Notes under the pieces: generated by a model
Told to the model about the DNA's origin: nothing
The model's database searches: none
What the model saw: the letters and a program-made list of their open reading frames with translations, nothing else
Source of the DNA: Maricurvus nonylphenolicus
GTDB lineage: Bacteria > Pseudomonadota > Gammaproteobacteria > Pseudomonadales > Cellvibrionaceae
DNA length: 64,000 nt
Direction of reading: 5' to 3'
Assembly: GCF_042854845.1 (NCBI RefSeq)
Contig: NZ_AP031498.1
Coordinates: 62,001 to 126,000 of the forward strand
In this document: positions 55,069 through 62,852 of the stretch, piece after piece
Layout: every line of letters begins with the position of its first letter
Numbering within the stretch: the stretch's first letter is position 1
Translations under genes and position numbers: made by a program

Positions 55069-57462
55069 ATGATAAAAAGCATCCCCCTTCGCATAGCCGA
55101 AGAATTGAGTACTCAGGAACGCCAGGTTACCGCCGCCATTGAATTGCTGGATGAAGGTGCCACCGTCCCCTTTATTGCCCGTTACCGGAAAGAGGTCACC
55201 GGCGGCCTGGATGATGGCCAGCTGCGTACCCTGGAAGAGCGTCTGCGCTACCTGCGTGAACTGGAAGAGCGCCGTGCCGCCATCCTCAAGAGCATTGCCG
55301 AGCAGGATAAGCTGACCCCGGAGCTGGAAGCGGAAATCGTCAGTGCCGATACCAAAAACCGCCTGGAAGACCTCTACTTACCCTACAAGCCCAAGCGTCG
55401 CACCAAGGCCATGATTGCCCGCGAAGCCGGCCTGCAGCCCCTGGCTGACGACCTGCTGGGTAACCCCGCCCTGGCTCCAGAAGAGGAAGCCCTCAAATAT
55501 GTGGTGGGTGGCGAGTGCAACGATGACAGTGAAGAAGCCAAAAAGATCACCGACATCAAAGCCGCTTTGGACGGTGCCAAGTACATCCTGATGGAGCAAT
55601 TCAGTGAAGACGCTGAACTGCTGGGTAAATTGCGTAGCTTCCTGAAACAGGAAGGTTCAGTATCCTCCCGCTTGATGGACGGCAAAGAATCCGAAGGTGC
55701 CAAGTTCCGCGATTACTTCGAATACGATGAGCCGCTGAAATCCGTACCATCCCACCGTGCCCTGGCCATCTTCCGTGGCCGCAACGAAGGCATTCTGACC
55801 ATTGCCATCACTGTTGGTGACCCGGACGACAAACTGGCCGCTCACCCCTGTGAAGCCATGGTCGCCGATCACTGGGAAGTAACCGACCAAAACCGCCCGG
55901 CCGATAAGTGGTTGAGCGAAGTGGTGCGTTGGACCTGGCGAGTAAAACTGCTGTCGCATCTGGAAACCGATCTGCTCAGCGAGCTGCGTGAAGCCGCCGA
56001 AGAAGAAGCCATTAAAGTATTCGCCAGCAACCTGAAAGACTTGCTGCTGGCAGCCCCGGCTGGCCAGAAGGCCACCATCGGTTTGGACCCGGGCCTGCGT
56101 ACCGGTTGTAAAGTGGCCGTGGTAGATGCCACCGGTAAAGTGCTGGATCACTGCGCCATCTTCCCAACCCCGCCGCAAAACAAGATTGTGGAATCCGAAG
56201 CCGTACTGCTGAACTTCTGCCGTAAATACGACGTCGGCCTGATTGCCATTGGTAACGGTACCGCCTCGCGCGAAACCGAAAAGTTTGTTGGCGATATGTT
56301 AAAAGCCAACTCCGATATCAAAGCGCAAAAAGTGGTGGTCAACGAAGCCGGTGCCTCGGTTTACTCGGCCTCTGAATTTGCCGCCAAAGAATTCCCTGAT
56401 TTGGATGTCACCATCCGTGGTGCGATTTCTATTGCCCGCCGCCTGCAAGACCCGCTGGCCGAGCTGGTAAAAATCGAACCCAAGTCCATTGGTGTGGGCC
56501 AGTACCAGCACGATGTATCCCAGTCACAACTGGCGCGCTCTCTGGATGCCGTGGTAGAAGATTGTGTAAACGCCGTGGGGGTGGAAGTAAACACCGCCTC
56601 GGCACCACTGCTGGCCAAGGTATCGGGTTTGACCCAGTCTATCGCCAACAACATTGTCGACTTCCGTGATATGAACGGCGCCTTCACCAGCCGTGAAGCA
56701 CTGAAGAAGGTTTCCCGCTTCGGCGAGAAAACTTTTGAGCAGGCAGCTGGATTCTTGCGCGTTGCCAATGGAGAAAACCCACTGGATTCCTCCGCGGTTC
56801 ACCCGGAATCCTATTCCGTAGTAGAAGCCATTGCCGCGAAAAACGATCGCAATATGAAAGGCCTGATCGGCGACTCCGCCTTCCTGCGTTCATTAAAAGC
56901 TGCCGACTACACCAGTGAACAATTTGGTGTACCAACGGTAACTGACATCATCAGCGAACTGGACAAACCCGGCCGCGACCCGCGCCCGGAATTTAAAACT
57001 GCCCAGTTCCAGGAAGGCGTAGAAAAAATCTCCGACCTGACCCCAGGTATGATCCTCGAAGGCTCCGTAACCAACGTAACCAACTTCGGTGCTTTCGTTG
57101 ACGTAGGTGTACACCAGGACGGTCTGGTACACATCTCAGCGCTGTCCAACACCTTCGTCAAGGATCCGCGTGATGTGGTGAAAGCCGGCGACATCGTTAA
57201 AGTCAAAGTCATGGAAGTAGATGTACCGCGTAAACGTATTGGCCTGTCCATGCGTTTGGACGACCAGCCTGGTGAAAAGGTGGAAGGCAAACGCGGCGGC
57301 GGTCGCCCCGGTGGCAACCAGGCGCCCAAGCAGCGTTCCTTTGGTGGCGGCAGCGATGCAGGTAATGGCCGGAAAGGTGGTGGTAATGCCGGTGGCGGTA
57401 CTATGGCGGCCCTGTTTGCTGAAGCGCAGAACAAAAACAAAAATAAGAAAAAACGTTTTTGA
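55069..57462 (+). CDS. tex: RNA-binding transcription accessory protein Tex
   Basis: Conserved nucleic-acid-binding protein thought to associate with transcribing RNA polymerase. The 797 residues include N-terminal helical HTH-like domains, a YqgF-like nuclease-fold domain near residue 336 (TIGLDPGLRTGCKVAVVD), helix-hairpin-helix segments (about 500-570), and an S1 RNA-binding domain at about 655-725 (ILEGSVTNVTNFGAFVDVGV). The tail after residue 735 is glycine-rich and basic, unusually long for the family. It is the last core gene before the cassette-like region. Confidence 0.96.
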   Translation: MIKSIPLRIAEELSTQERQVTAAIELLDEGATVPFIARYRKEVTGGLDDGQLRTLEERLRYLRELEERRAAILKSIAEQDKLTPELEAEIVSADTKNRLEDLYLPYKPKRRTKAMIAREAGLQPLADDLLGNPALAPEEEALKYVVGGECNDDSEEAKKITDIKAALDGAKYILMEQFSEDAELLGKLRSFLKQEGSVSSRLMDGKESEGAKFRDYFEYDEPLKSVPSHRALAIFRGRNEGILTIAITVGDPDDKLAAHPCEAMVADHWEVTDQNRPADKWLSEVVRWTWRVKLLSHLETDLLSELREAAEEEAIKVFASNLKDLLLAAPAGQKATIGLDPGLRTGCKVAVVDATGKVLDHCAIFPTPPQNKIVESEAVLLNFCRKYDVGLIAIGNGTASRETEKFVGDMLKANSDIKAQKVVVNEAGASVYSASEFAAKEFPDLDVTIRGAISIARRLQDPLAELVKIEPKSIGVGQYQHDVSQSQLARSLDAVVEDCVNAVGVEVNTASAPLLAKVSGLTQSIANNIVDFRDMNGAFTSREALKKVSRFGEKTFEQAAGFLRVANGENPLDSSAVHPESYSVVEAIAAKNDRNMKGLIGDSAFLRSLKAADYTSEQFGVPTVTDIISELDKPGRDPRPEFKTAQFQEGVEKISDLTPGMILEGSVTNVTNFGAFVDVGVHQDGLVHISALSNTFVKDPRDVVKAGDIVKVKVMEVDVPRKRIGLSMRLDDQPGEKVEGKRGGGRPGGNQAPKQRSFGGGSDAGNGRKGGGNAGGGTMAALFAEAQNKNKNKKKRF

Positions 57463-57507
57463 TTTTTGTGGCACGTTAGTGGCGTGCTACGAAGATAACT
57501 TCTTTGA

Positions 57508-57536
57508 AAGGCGACCTCGAAAGGGGTCGCCTTTTT
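57508..57536 (+). terminator. Terminator of tex
   Basis: AAGGCGACC/GGTCGCCTT nine-pair stem (57508-57516 with 57525-57533), then a T-run. Confidence 0.88.
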
Positions 57537-57556
57537 TATTTCTAGCTAGCGCCCAC

Positions 57557-57665
57557 TAACTTGTTGAAAGTGTGAGAGAATTCATTTAGGTTGGATTTCT
57601 GTTTTGGAGTTATACGTCACGGTGACGTAATTAATCACGTCATCGAGACATAGAATAAGTTGTTA
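57557..57665 (+). repeat. 109-bp direct repeat, copy 1 (left edge of array)
   Basis: Matches 62387-62495 without gaps, at a constant offset of 4830 bases. I counted 12 mismatches over 57571-57660. The ends read TAAC...GTTA, like attC cores. This copy contains a perfect 17-base palindrome TACGTCACGGTGACGTA not kept in copy 2. Long enough for a large attC, but internal pairing is weak. Confidence 0.8.
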
Positions 57666-57710
57666 GTGTTAATAGTGAACCTGAATACATACCAACTTAG
57701 AGAGTGAGAA

Positions 57711-58007
57711 GTGATTGAATTGCGTGAAGTATGGCTAAAATTTGGAACCTGTATTTATCAGGACTTTTTTGCCATCCATTCAGAGTTTTACGATGGAATA
57801 CTGTTTGCATTAGAAGGTCTAAGTAATTCGGAGAAATTTGAACTCCTTAATTTCGTTCAGAGTGCTTTGCGTGGAAATCCATCTAATCAAGATCTAATTG
57901 ATCTGTGGGGAAAGTCTGGAGCGTCAGATAGTTTGGTAAGCGATCAAATGTCTATCATTTATGAGGTGATTTTGAAGGCAATAGAAGCCAGCATAAAAGA
58001 CACATGA
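57711..58007 (+). CDS. Cassette protein of unknown function
   Basis: A 98-residue acidic soluble protein. GTG start with a purine-rich GAGAGTGAGAA upstream. The pattern LLNFVQSALRGNPSNQDLIDLWGKSGASD faintly recalls immunity proteins of contact-dependent inhibition systems, but I am not sure. It is the first gene after repeat copy 1. Confidence 0.6.
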   Translation: MIELREVWLKFGTCIYQDFFAIHSEFYDGILFALEGLSNSEKFELLNFVQSALRGNPSNQDLIDLWGKSGASDSLVSDQMSIIYEVILKAIEASIKDT

Positions 58008-58050
58008 AGACACAGATGATTTGGAAACGCTCAAAATACAAGTTCGAAAA

Positions 58051-58105
58051 CACTAACAAGTCAAAGCAAAGGAACGCTGACGCGTCCTTTGTTTGAGGCG
58101 TTAGA
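58051..58105 (+). repeat. attC-like site
   Basis: Left core CACTAAC (58051-58057) and right core GTTAG (58100-58104). The arms TCAAAGCAAAGGA (58061) and TCCTTTGTTTGA (58085) are complementary except for one unpaired G at 58066, the extrahelical base that attC sites use for strand choice. The clearest site in the array. Confidence 0.85.
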
Positions 58106-58125
58106 AAACCAAAAAGGGAAATACT

Positions 58126-58440
58126 ATGACAATAGAAAGTTCAGGAACGATCGATTTAATTGCTACTAACGATGAGAATAATACCGTGACACTTGCCATC
58201 TCTGATCATTTGGAGTGGAGCGATGAAAATAAAGTCGATATGCTCGCAGAAAAGATAGATTCGTATTTATATTATATTGACTCTGGCCAGCTTATAAAGG
58301 CTTATCCAGATGCAGAGGGTATGACAGTCAATATACTGCTAAAAAGTATGCACAAGCCCAATGAAATGGGCTCTATGATTATAGATAGTATTTCCGAGTC
58401 TCTAGAGGAAATAGATGTTAAATTTGAGTGTGAATATTAA
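58126..58440 (+). CDS. Cassette protein, DUF6572-like
   Basis: A 104-residue acidic protein (SGTIDLIATNDENNTVTLAISDHLEWSD near the N-terminus) that resembles DUF6572, a family of unknown function that often turns up in cassettes and beside polymorphic toxins. GGGAAAT precedes the ATG at 58126. Its end lies just before the next attC-like site. Confidence 0.72.
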   Translation: MTIESSGTIDLIATNDENNTVTLAISDHLEWSDENKVDMLAEKIDSYLYYIDSGQLIKAYPDAEGMTVNILLKSMHKPNEMGSMIIDSISESLEEIDVKFECEY

Positions 58441-58446
58441 TGGTTT

Positions 58447-58520
58447 TCTAACAAGGGCAGGCAACATCGGCCGCAAAAAAACGCGGCCTGGACCTCGCTG
58501 CCGTTGCTACCAGCGTTAGC
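58447..58520 (+). repeat. attC-like site
   Basis: Left core TCTAAC (58447-58452), right core GCGTTAGC (58513-58520). Inner hairpin GGCCGC (58469-58474)/GCGGCC (58483-58488); the arm GGCAGGCAAC (58455 onward) pairs imperfectly with GTTGCTACCAGC (58503 onward). Standard attC layout. Confidence 0.82.
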
Positions 58521-58540
58521 TTTCCGTAGGAGGCCGAATT

Positions 58541-59302
58541 ATGGAGACCGAAACATGCTATATGTGTGATTCTGTTTCGACATCAGTTGAGCACGTACCT
58601 CCAAAATGTCTATTTCCTACACATAAAGATTCTGGTGCTAACTATCGTGTAAATCTGATTACTGTGCCTTCCTGCGAAAAGCATAATGGTGAGAAATCTC
58701 GTGATGATGAATTTCTCATGGTCAGTATTGCTGGGATTATTGGCAATAACTCAATTGGATATCAGCATTACAATGGAAAAATTCAAAGGGCATTGAAAAG
58801 AACTTCATATAAGTTGCTAGACAAAGTCTTCCTAAAAAAACAGATGTCTCGTGTGGGAGAGGAAAACGAATTTCTTGATATTCTATGGGGAACACCTGAC
58901 TATACGCGGTTGATCAGTTGCTTTGAACATATAGCTATGGGGATATATCGCCATCACTTTGGCAAGAGATTTCAAGGGGAACTTAAGCCATATCTTGGCT
59001 TTCTTCATACAAACGAACAAAATCTTAAGGCATTTAAAGAATGGATGCAGCTTAAGGCTAATAAAGAGCTAGAAAATCAGCCTAAATATGGAAGTAATCA
59101 AGAGGTTTTTTATTATCAATACACGGTGCCTGATAAATTTGGCATTTACCTAGTCAGGTTATGTTTTTATGATAATGTCGACGTCTATGTGGCTCATATG
59201 CCTGTTACCTCTGAAAAACCATCTATGCTGGCGATGGAGTTATTGAACAGGGGTATAAAAACATACGTTCATGAAGATGGTAAGGTTTTCGAATTTAATT
59301 AA
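58541..59302 (+). CDS. Cassette protein with HNH-like zinc motif
   Basis: A 253-residue protein whose N-terminus looks like an HNH nuclease core: CYMCDSVSTSVEHVPPKCLFP, then SCEKHNGEKSRDDEF, with cysteine pairs and histidines spaced as in zinc-bound HNH domains (C6/C9, H18, C46, H49-N50). The remainder (about 60-253) is not recognised. GTAGGAGG precedes the ATG. Nuclease activity is an inference; the frame is intact and typical of a cassette. Confidence 0.6.
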   Translation: METETCYMCDSVSTSVEHVPPKCLFPTHKDSGANYRVNLITVPSCEKHNGEKSRDDEFLMVSIAGIIGNNSIGYQHYNGKIQRALKRTSYKLLDKVFLKKQMSRVGEENEFLDILWGTPDYTRLISCFEHIAMGIYRHHFGKRFQGELKPYLGFLHTNEQNLKAFKEWMQLKANKELENQPKYGSNQEVFYYQYTVPDKFGIYLVRLCFYDNVDVYVAHMPVTSEKPSMLAMELLNRGIKTYVHEDGKVFEFN

Positions 59303-59304
59303 AG

Positions 59305-59376
59305 CTAACAAAGCCAGCCAGAGGGATTCCCAAACCACCGCTTCGCTCTGGTTTGGGAATCCCTCTGGCTGGCTTT
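59305..59376 (+). repeat. 28-bp perfect hairpin in a cassette spacer
   Basis: CTAAC at 59305-59309 (left attC-type core) runs straight into an inverted repeat: 59310-59337 is exactly complementary to 59349-59376, with an 11-base loop. No right core GTTA follows. Unlike attC arms it has no unpaired bases. Read as an attC that lost its right core, or a small palindromic element; it may also act as a terminator. Confidence 0.8.
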
Positions 59377-59396
59377 AAATTTAAAATAAGAATCGT

Positions 59397-60140
59397 ATGT
59401 TTGAATTAATATCAAATAATCCGAAGCTATTTTTAGCGGTGTTTACTCCTGCTACGTTATGCATCGGATACTTCTATAGAGATAGAAAAGAGAAGCAAGG
59501 GAATCTTAAGGCTGCCTTGTACATCATTCTAGAGATTTGGCATAGAATGGCAGTTTTGTACCGAAAAGACTTTGATTCCTACTTTGACGCTCTGACGGAA
59601 GAGGTAATAAAAAAAGTTCCAGAAGAAGAGTTTACGGAAGAGCAGAGAAAAGCAACCAAAGAGTATTTCACTCCTATTCTCAAGGACACTGCTCAGTCAG
59701 CTGCATTTTCAGATATTGAGCACTATCAAGAATCATTCGATGAAGCCGTAAAGCTTATAGCGCTCAATGACCCATTCTTTGCTTACAAAATTGGATCGGC
59801 TGGAAATACAAAGAAATTCCTTAAGACTCTAGATCAGTACCTCGAAACTGCTCTTGAGCCTTTAGAAGCTGAAGGTGGTGAGAGTCTAATCTTGTCAAAA
59901 ACACTAAAGGAGCATTTGACTTCTCATGCTTCTATAGATGTTTTATCGGATTTAGAGAGAGATATTTATCAATTGTCCTTCAAAGTTAGCTTTTATTCCT
60001 ATCTAAAGTCATTAATGGCTGTACGAAGGAGGAAAAAGAAATTGAAGGGCTTTAGTAAAAAAGAGATTGAGTTCCTAGTGGGAAGTGTTCTTTTCCCTGC
60101 CATGGAAGAATTTAACAAACAAAGGCAGGCAACGCTTTGA
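59397..60140 (+). CDS. Cassette protein, largely helical, unknown function
   Basis: A 247-residue protein with a hydrophobic N-terminal helix (about 9-27, KLFLAVFTPATLCIGYF) and a long charged helical body (for example EEVIKKVPEEEFTEEQRK) that ends with a basic patch (RRRKKKLKGFSKKE). Possibly membrane-anchored. No family recognised. The stop lies inside an attC-like spacer. Confidence 0.65.
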   Translation: MFELISNNPKLFLAVFTPATLCIGYFYRDRKEKQGNLKAALYIILEIWHRMAVLYRKDFDSYFDALTEEVIKKVPEEEFTEEQRKATKEYFTPILKDTAQSAAFSDIEHYQESFDEAVKLIALNDPFFAYKIGSAGNTKKFLKTLDQYLETALEPLEAEGGESLILSKTLKEHLTSHASIDVLSDLERDIYQLSFKVSFYSYLKSLMAVRRRKKKLKGFSKKEIEFLVGSVLFPAMEEFNKQRQATL

Positions 60141-60149
60141 GCGTTGAGG
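60111..60149 (+). repeat. Short attC-like site
   Basis: TTTAACAAAC (60111-60120) as left core, CAACGC-TTTGA-GCGTTG as a six-pair hairpin, and GCGTTGAGG as a degenerate right core. Weaker than the others and overlaps the end of the preceding gene. Confidence 0.55.
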
Positions 60150-60201
60150 TTGTAGAAAAACTAAAGAGATTTTTGATAGATTAAAAGCTGCACATAAAAT
60201 A

Positions 60202-60366
60202 GTGGGGTCTGACCCTAGGGTCAGACCCCAAAGGTACGCTATCGTAGCATTCGGTTGCTTTTGTCTTATCATGGCTGTGGTTTACATGTATCGAGTCGAG
60301 CTAGGTGTAGTTGAGATGTTATCAACGCCCTACGGTCAAGAGTATCAGCCTAGCCATGTGCAATAG
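60202..60366 (+). CDS. Small membrane peptide frame carrying an in-frame REP palindrome
   Basis: From a GTG at 60202 to the stop at 60364-60366, 54 residues with one membrane helix (YAIVAFGCFCLIMAVVYMYRV). The same frame is open upstream to 60141 without an ATG and reads TKEIFDRLKAAHKI, so it may once have been longer. The palindrome GGGGTCTGACCCTAGGGTCAGACCCC encodes GSDPRVRP here. Coding status is doubtful; a disrupted cassette gene fits. Confidence 0.35.
   Translation: MGSDPRVRPQRYAIVAFGCFCLIMAVVYMYRVELGVVEMLSTPYGQEYQPSHVQ
60204..60229. repeat. Perfect 26-bp palindrome GGGGTCTGACCC, REP-like
   Basis: GGGGTCTGACCCT followed by its exact reverse complement, no loop. Related to 45712-45738 and 61074-61086. 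It sits inside a small frame between two cassette sites. Confidence 0.8.
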
Positions 60367-60368
60367 CG

Positions 60369-60440
60369 CTTTAACAAGGAAAGGCAAAATCGCCCTGCGG
60401 GCTGGACGCGCTAACGCGCGCCTATGCATACGGCGTTAAG
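60369..60440 (+). repeat. attC-like site
   Basis: Left core TTAACAAG (60371-60378) and right core GCGTTAAG (60433-60440), the classic large-attC ends, with a small inner hairpin GCCC-TGC-GGGC and a GC-rich arm. Confidence 0.8.
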
Positions 60441-60444
60441 AGTC

Positions 60445-60753
60445 ATGAAGAAATTTGAGATCGGAGAGACCTATTTTCAGCTAGGTTACTATGACCTGGA
60501 AGGCAAACTGCCGAGTATTAAAACGTTGGTATTTATTGGAATGGACGTCTTCAATGAGGAAGCAGTTGAAACATGGTGTTTCCAATGGGCATCATCAGTC
60601 GCCGAGTTTGGGCTATACCCAGAAGTCGAAAAAGGCTCTAATGTGGCGGTTGAACTTGTCACAGAGGAAACAATTCACGCTGTATTCACTAAAGACGAAC
60701 TAATCTATCGCCTAGAGCAAGGCTTGGAAGCCTGGGCTAGTGAAGGCCCTTAA
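60445..60753 (+). CDS. Cassette protein of unknown function
   Basis: A 102-residue acidic protein (MKKFEIGETYFQLGYYDLEGKL). The start at ATG 60445 lies just after the attC right core, as is usual for a cassette; an upstream ATG at 60424 would fall inside the attC site. No family recognised. Confidence 0.65.
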   Translation: MKKFEIGETYFQLGYYDLEGKLPSIKTLVFIGMDVFNEEAVETWCFQWASSVAEFGLYPEVEKGSNVAVELVTEETIHAVFTKDELIYRLEQGLEAWASEGP

Positions 60754-60790
60754 CAAAGCCAAGCATCTGACGGCTTTTGGCGGCGTTAAG
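60749..60790 (+). repeat. Short attC-like site
   Basis: Left core TTAACAAAG (60750-60758), right core GCGTTAAG (60783-60790); the arm AAGCC pairs with GGCTT and GCCAA with TTGGC. Very short for an attC. Confidence 0.78.
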
Positions 60791-60812
60791 TTTACTGTAG
60801 GGAGAGAGAATT

Positions 60813-61049
60813 ATTAAAACTCTAATTATTTGGATCGCAATTATCTCTGGGCTCGCAGGGTTTGGATATTTGAGCTTTGTAGAGATAGAAGGATTTTCAC
60901 CTAATATATTTTATCTGATTGGATTCATGCTTTTTACTTTAGCTTTCATTCTTATGGTCTTGCATGATCCGCTAGAATATAGAGATAAAAATGAAGGTCA
61001 TCATACATCTAATACGTACATTGACTCAGGTCATGACTGTGGGGAGTAG
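60813..61049 (+). CDS. Two-helix membrane protein with no standard start
   Basis: From 60813 to 61049, 78 codons: IKTLIIWIAIISGLAGFGYL then FSPNIFYLIGFMLFTLAFILMVLH, two clear membrane helices and an acidic/histidine tail. The frame has no ATG, GTG or TTG before the first helix; the only start choices after the stop at 60798 are ATT codons at 60810 and 60813. GGAGAGAG lies five to nine bases upstream, a good ribosome site for an ATT start, which is rare. It sits right after an attC-like site. Confidence 0.5.
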   Translation: MKTLIIWIAIISGLAGFGYLSFVEIEGFSPNIFYLIGFMLFTLAFILMVLHDPLEYRDKNEGHHTSNTYIDSGHDCGE

Positions 61050-61073
61050 TTTAAAAAAAATGGTAAAAATAAT

Positions 61074-61086
61074 GGGGTCTGACCCC
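61074..61086. repeat. GGGGTCTGACCCC palindrome, REP-like
   Basis: 13-base palindrome, third copy of the GGGGTC element. The upstream context (AAAAATAAT) resembles that of the copy at 60204. Confidence 0.65.
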
Positions 61087-61166
61087 ACAGGCTCTTAAAG
61101 GCTGGCTCCTGTGGTGGTGTGTAGTACAATCGGTGCTTTTCCTACTTTTGTTTAAAGGGATTTATT

Positions 61167-62345
61167 ATGCCATTCATACGTAAGAGTATTCTTGCTTTCC
61201 TGTGCATCTGTTTTTTTCTGGTTGGTTGTTCAGTGACCAATGAGTTTCAAGTTGCAACTTATGAGACCGCCGTAGAGAGAAAGTATCCTCCCATCAGTGT
61301 ATTTCATAGTAGCCCGATTGAGTCATTTGTGGATGAATGTCAGACCTTTGATAAAGCATCCATAATGCAAACCTGTAATCTCAGAGCTGTGAATCTAGGG
61401 GCATTTCAAAAAGCGCTGAAGAATTCTGGTATGTTCGCCGATGTGCTCTATGCAGACAGAGATGTTGGTTATCGTATAGTACTATCTAGTGCTTCATATG
61501 TTAAAGAGGATGCAGCGGATATAGGCAGTGCTGCCTTGGCTGGGGCGACCCTGCTTGTGGCTCCGGTGCAAGTAACATCAAATATTAAAGTAAATGCCAG
61601 TCTTAAGTGGCATGACGTATTGTTGGAAACTGTTGAAGTCGAACTGCCATTTACCCAGAAAATGTCTCTTCTAACCATGGATCAAGATCATGACGCTGAT
61701 ATTGCCAAGAGCGTGTCGTCATTTATTTTAAAAGAGCTTCAGGAAAAGGATGCGTTTCGTATAGGGCATGTTGCCGAGAAGCTTCAGTCCAGTAATTATG
61801 ATGAAGATCTGATATTACCTGAACAGCTTGGCAGTTTTATCAAAGAGGATTTTCATTGGTACGACAATCCATTTTATGGCTACCAGACCAGGTACTCTCA
61901 TACAGACTTTCTATTTAATATAGTGGATGTTTTTGTTTACCCTATACGCAGTGCGGATCTGACACGGTCCCGCCACCTTTTGAAGAAGGAGTTTGACTCA
62001 CTTCTTGAAGATATCGACCTAGCTGAAAAGGAAGGTTTTTTTAGAGCGTTATCTAAAGGTGAACCGATTGCAAAGCGTTGGCATGTGGGGATTCAAGCTT
62101 ATGACATTATGAAGTTTTCTGCCCACTTCCTGAATCAGGAAGATGAGGCCAAGGTGACTTTTGCTTACCTCTTTTTACTTGATGATAAGTATGTGAAGGT
62201 TCGAGCAACGTTTGCAGACAATGAACAATCTATTCCAGATGTCGATCGTCTTATTCAAGAACTTATCGGTAACATCAAGGTGCCGAAGGAGTCCTTGTTT
62301 ATGGCAAGAACTCGTAAGCAGTGGCGTGATCAGCAGCCGTATTAA
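61167..62345 (+). CDS. Lipoprotein of unknown function
   Basis: A 392-residue protein with a lipoprotein signal peptide (about 1-20) and lipobox FLVGCS with the lipid-acceptor cysteine near residue 21. It is predicted outer- or inner-membrane anchored, soluble and mixed alpha/beta thereafter, with a short hydrophobic stretch around 120-140 (IGSAALAGATLLVAPVQVTSN). No family recognised. ATG start, AAAGGG upstream. The only large gene in the array; it has no clear attC site on either side, so it may not be a cassette. Confidence 0.72.
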   Translation: MPFIRKSILAFLCICFFLVGCSVTNEFQVATYETAVERKYPPISVFHSSPIESFVDECQTFDKASIMQTCNLRAVNLGAFQKALKNSGMFADVLYADRDVGYRIVLSSASYVKEDAADIGSAALAGATLLVAPVQVTSNIKVNASLKWHDVLLETVEVELPFTQKMSLLTMDQDHDADIAKSVSSFILKELQEKDAFRIGHVAEKLQSSNYDEDLILPEQLGSFIKEDFHWYDNPFYGYQTRYSHTDFLFNIVDVFVYPIRSADLTRSRHLLKKEFDSLLEDIDLAEKEGFFRALSKGEPIAKRWHVGIQAYDIMKFSAHFLNQEDEAKVTFAYLFLLDDKYVKVRATFADNEQSIPDVDRLIQELIGNIKVPKESLFMARTRKQWRDQQPY

Positions 62346-62386
62346 TTTTTAAGGCCTAAAATCATAAGTTAGTCGGCGCTAGCAGG

Positions 62387-62495
62387 TAACTTTTTGAATG
62401 TGAGAGAGAATTTATTTAGGTTGAATTACTGTTTTGGAGTTATAGGTCATGTTGACGAAATTAATCTCGTCATCGGGGCATAGAATAAGCTGTTA
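62387..62495 (+). repeat. 109-bp direct repeat, copy 2
   Basis: Gapless match to 57557-57665. It starts TAACTTTTTGA and ends AAGCTGTTA; the last bases are 11 bases upstream of the following gene, so it would also hold that gene's promoter or ribosome site. Confidence 0.8.
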
Positions 62496-62506
62496 AATTT
62501 GAAAAC

Positions 62507-62767
62507 ATGGTTATCTTTGTAGTTACTAGAGAAGGATTTATAGAGCTAGAGTCAGTTGTTTCAACTGGATTATATCCAGTTTGGGTTGGGGCTGGAGTCC
62601 TTAGCAGTGAGGAAACGAATTCGCTTCGATCTCGAAATGTTGATCTCACTGATTTTACCTACGAAATAGATCCGGGTAATAAACAAGATTTGGATTATGC
62701 CCTGTCTACAATTTCAGAGCACCATCCAGGAGAAAGGGTATGGGTAGAGTGCCAGCCCAAAATTTAA
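62507..62767 (+). CDS. Cassette protein of unknown function
   Basis: An 86-residue acidic protein (MVIFVVTREGFIELESVVSTGLYPV). No family recognised. Starts 12 bases after repeat copy 2 and ends inside an attC-like site. Confidence 0.62.
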   Translation: MVIFVVTREGFIELESVVSTGLYPVWVGAGVLSSEETNSLRSRNVDLTDFTYEIDPGNKQDLDYALSTISEHHPGERVWVECQPKI

Positions 62768-62843
62768 CAAGCGGCAGTTGTGCGCCGCTGAAAAATGCGG
62801 CGGGACGCGCAAAAATCGCGCACTCCAAAGCCGGGCGTTTTGT
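62763..62843 (+). repeat. attC-like site, degenerate right core
   Basis: Left core TTTAACAAG (62763-62771); inner hairpin GCGCGC/GCGCGC around AAAAAT; the expected GTTRRRY right core appears as GCGTTTTGT (62836 onward), with T in place of the purines. Confidence 0.7.
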
Positions 62844-62852
62844 AATCCAGTC

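Noticed and set aside
57463..57710. attI/integrase at the left edge of the array
   Set aside because: Only a terminator and a repeat are present; no tyrosine recombinase gene or attI-like site could be seen.
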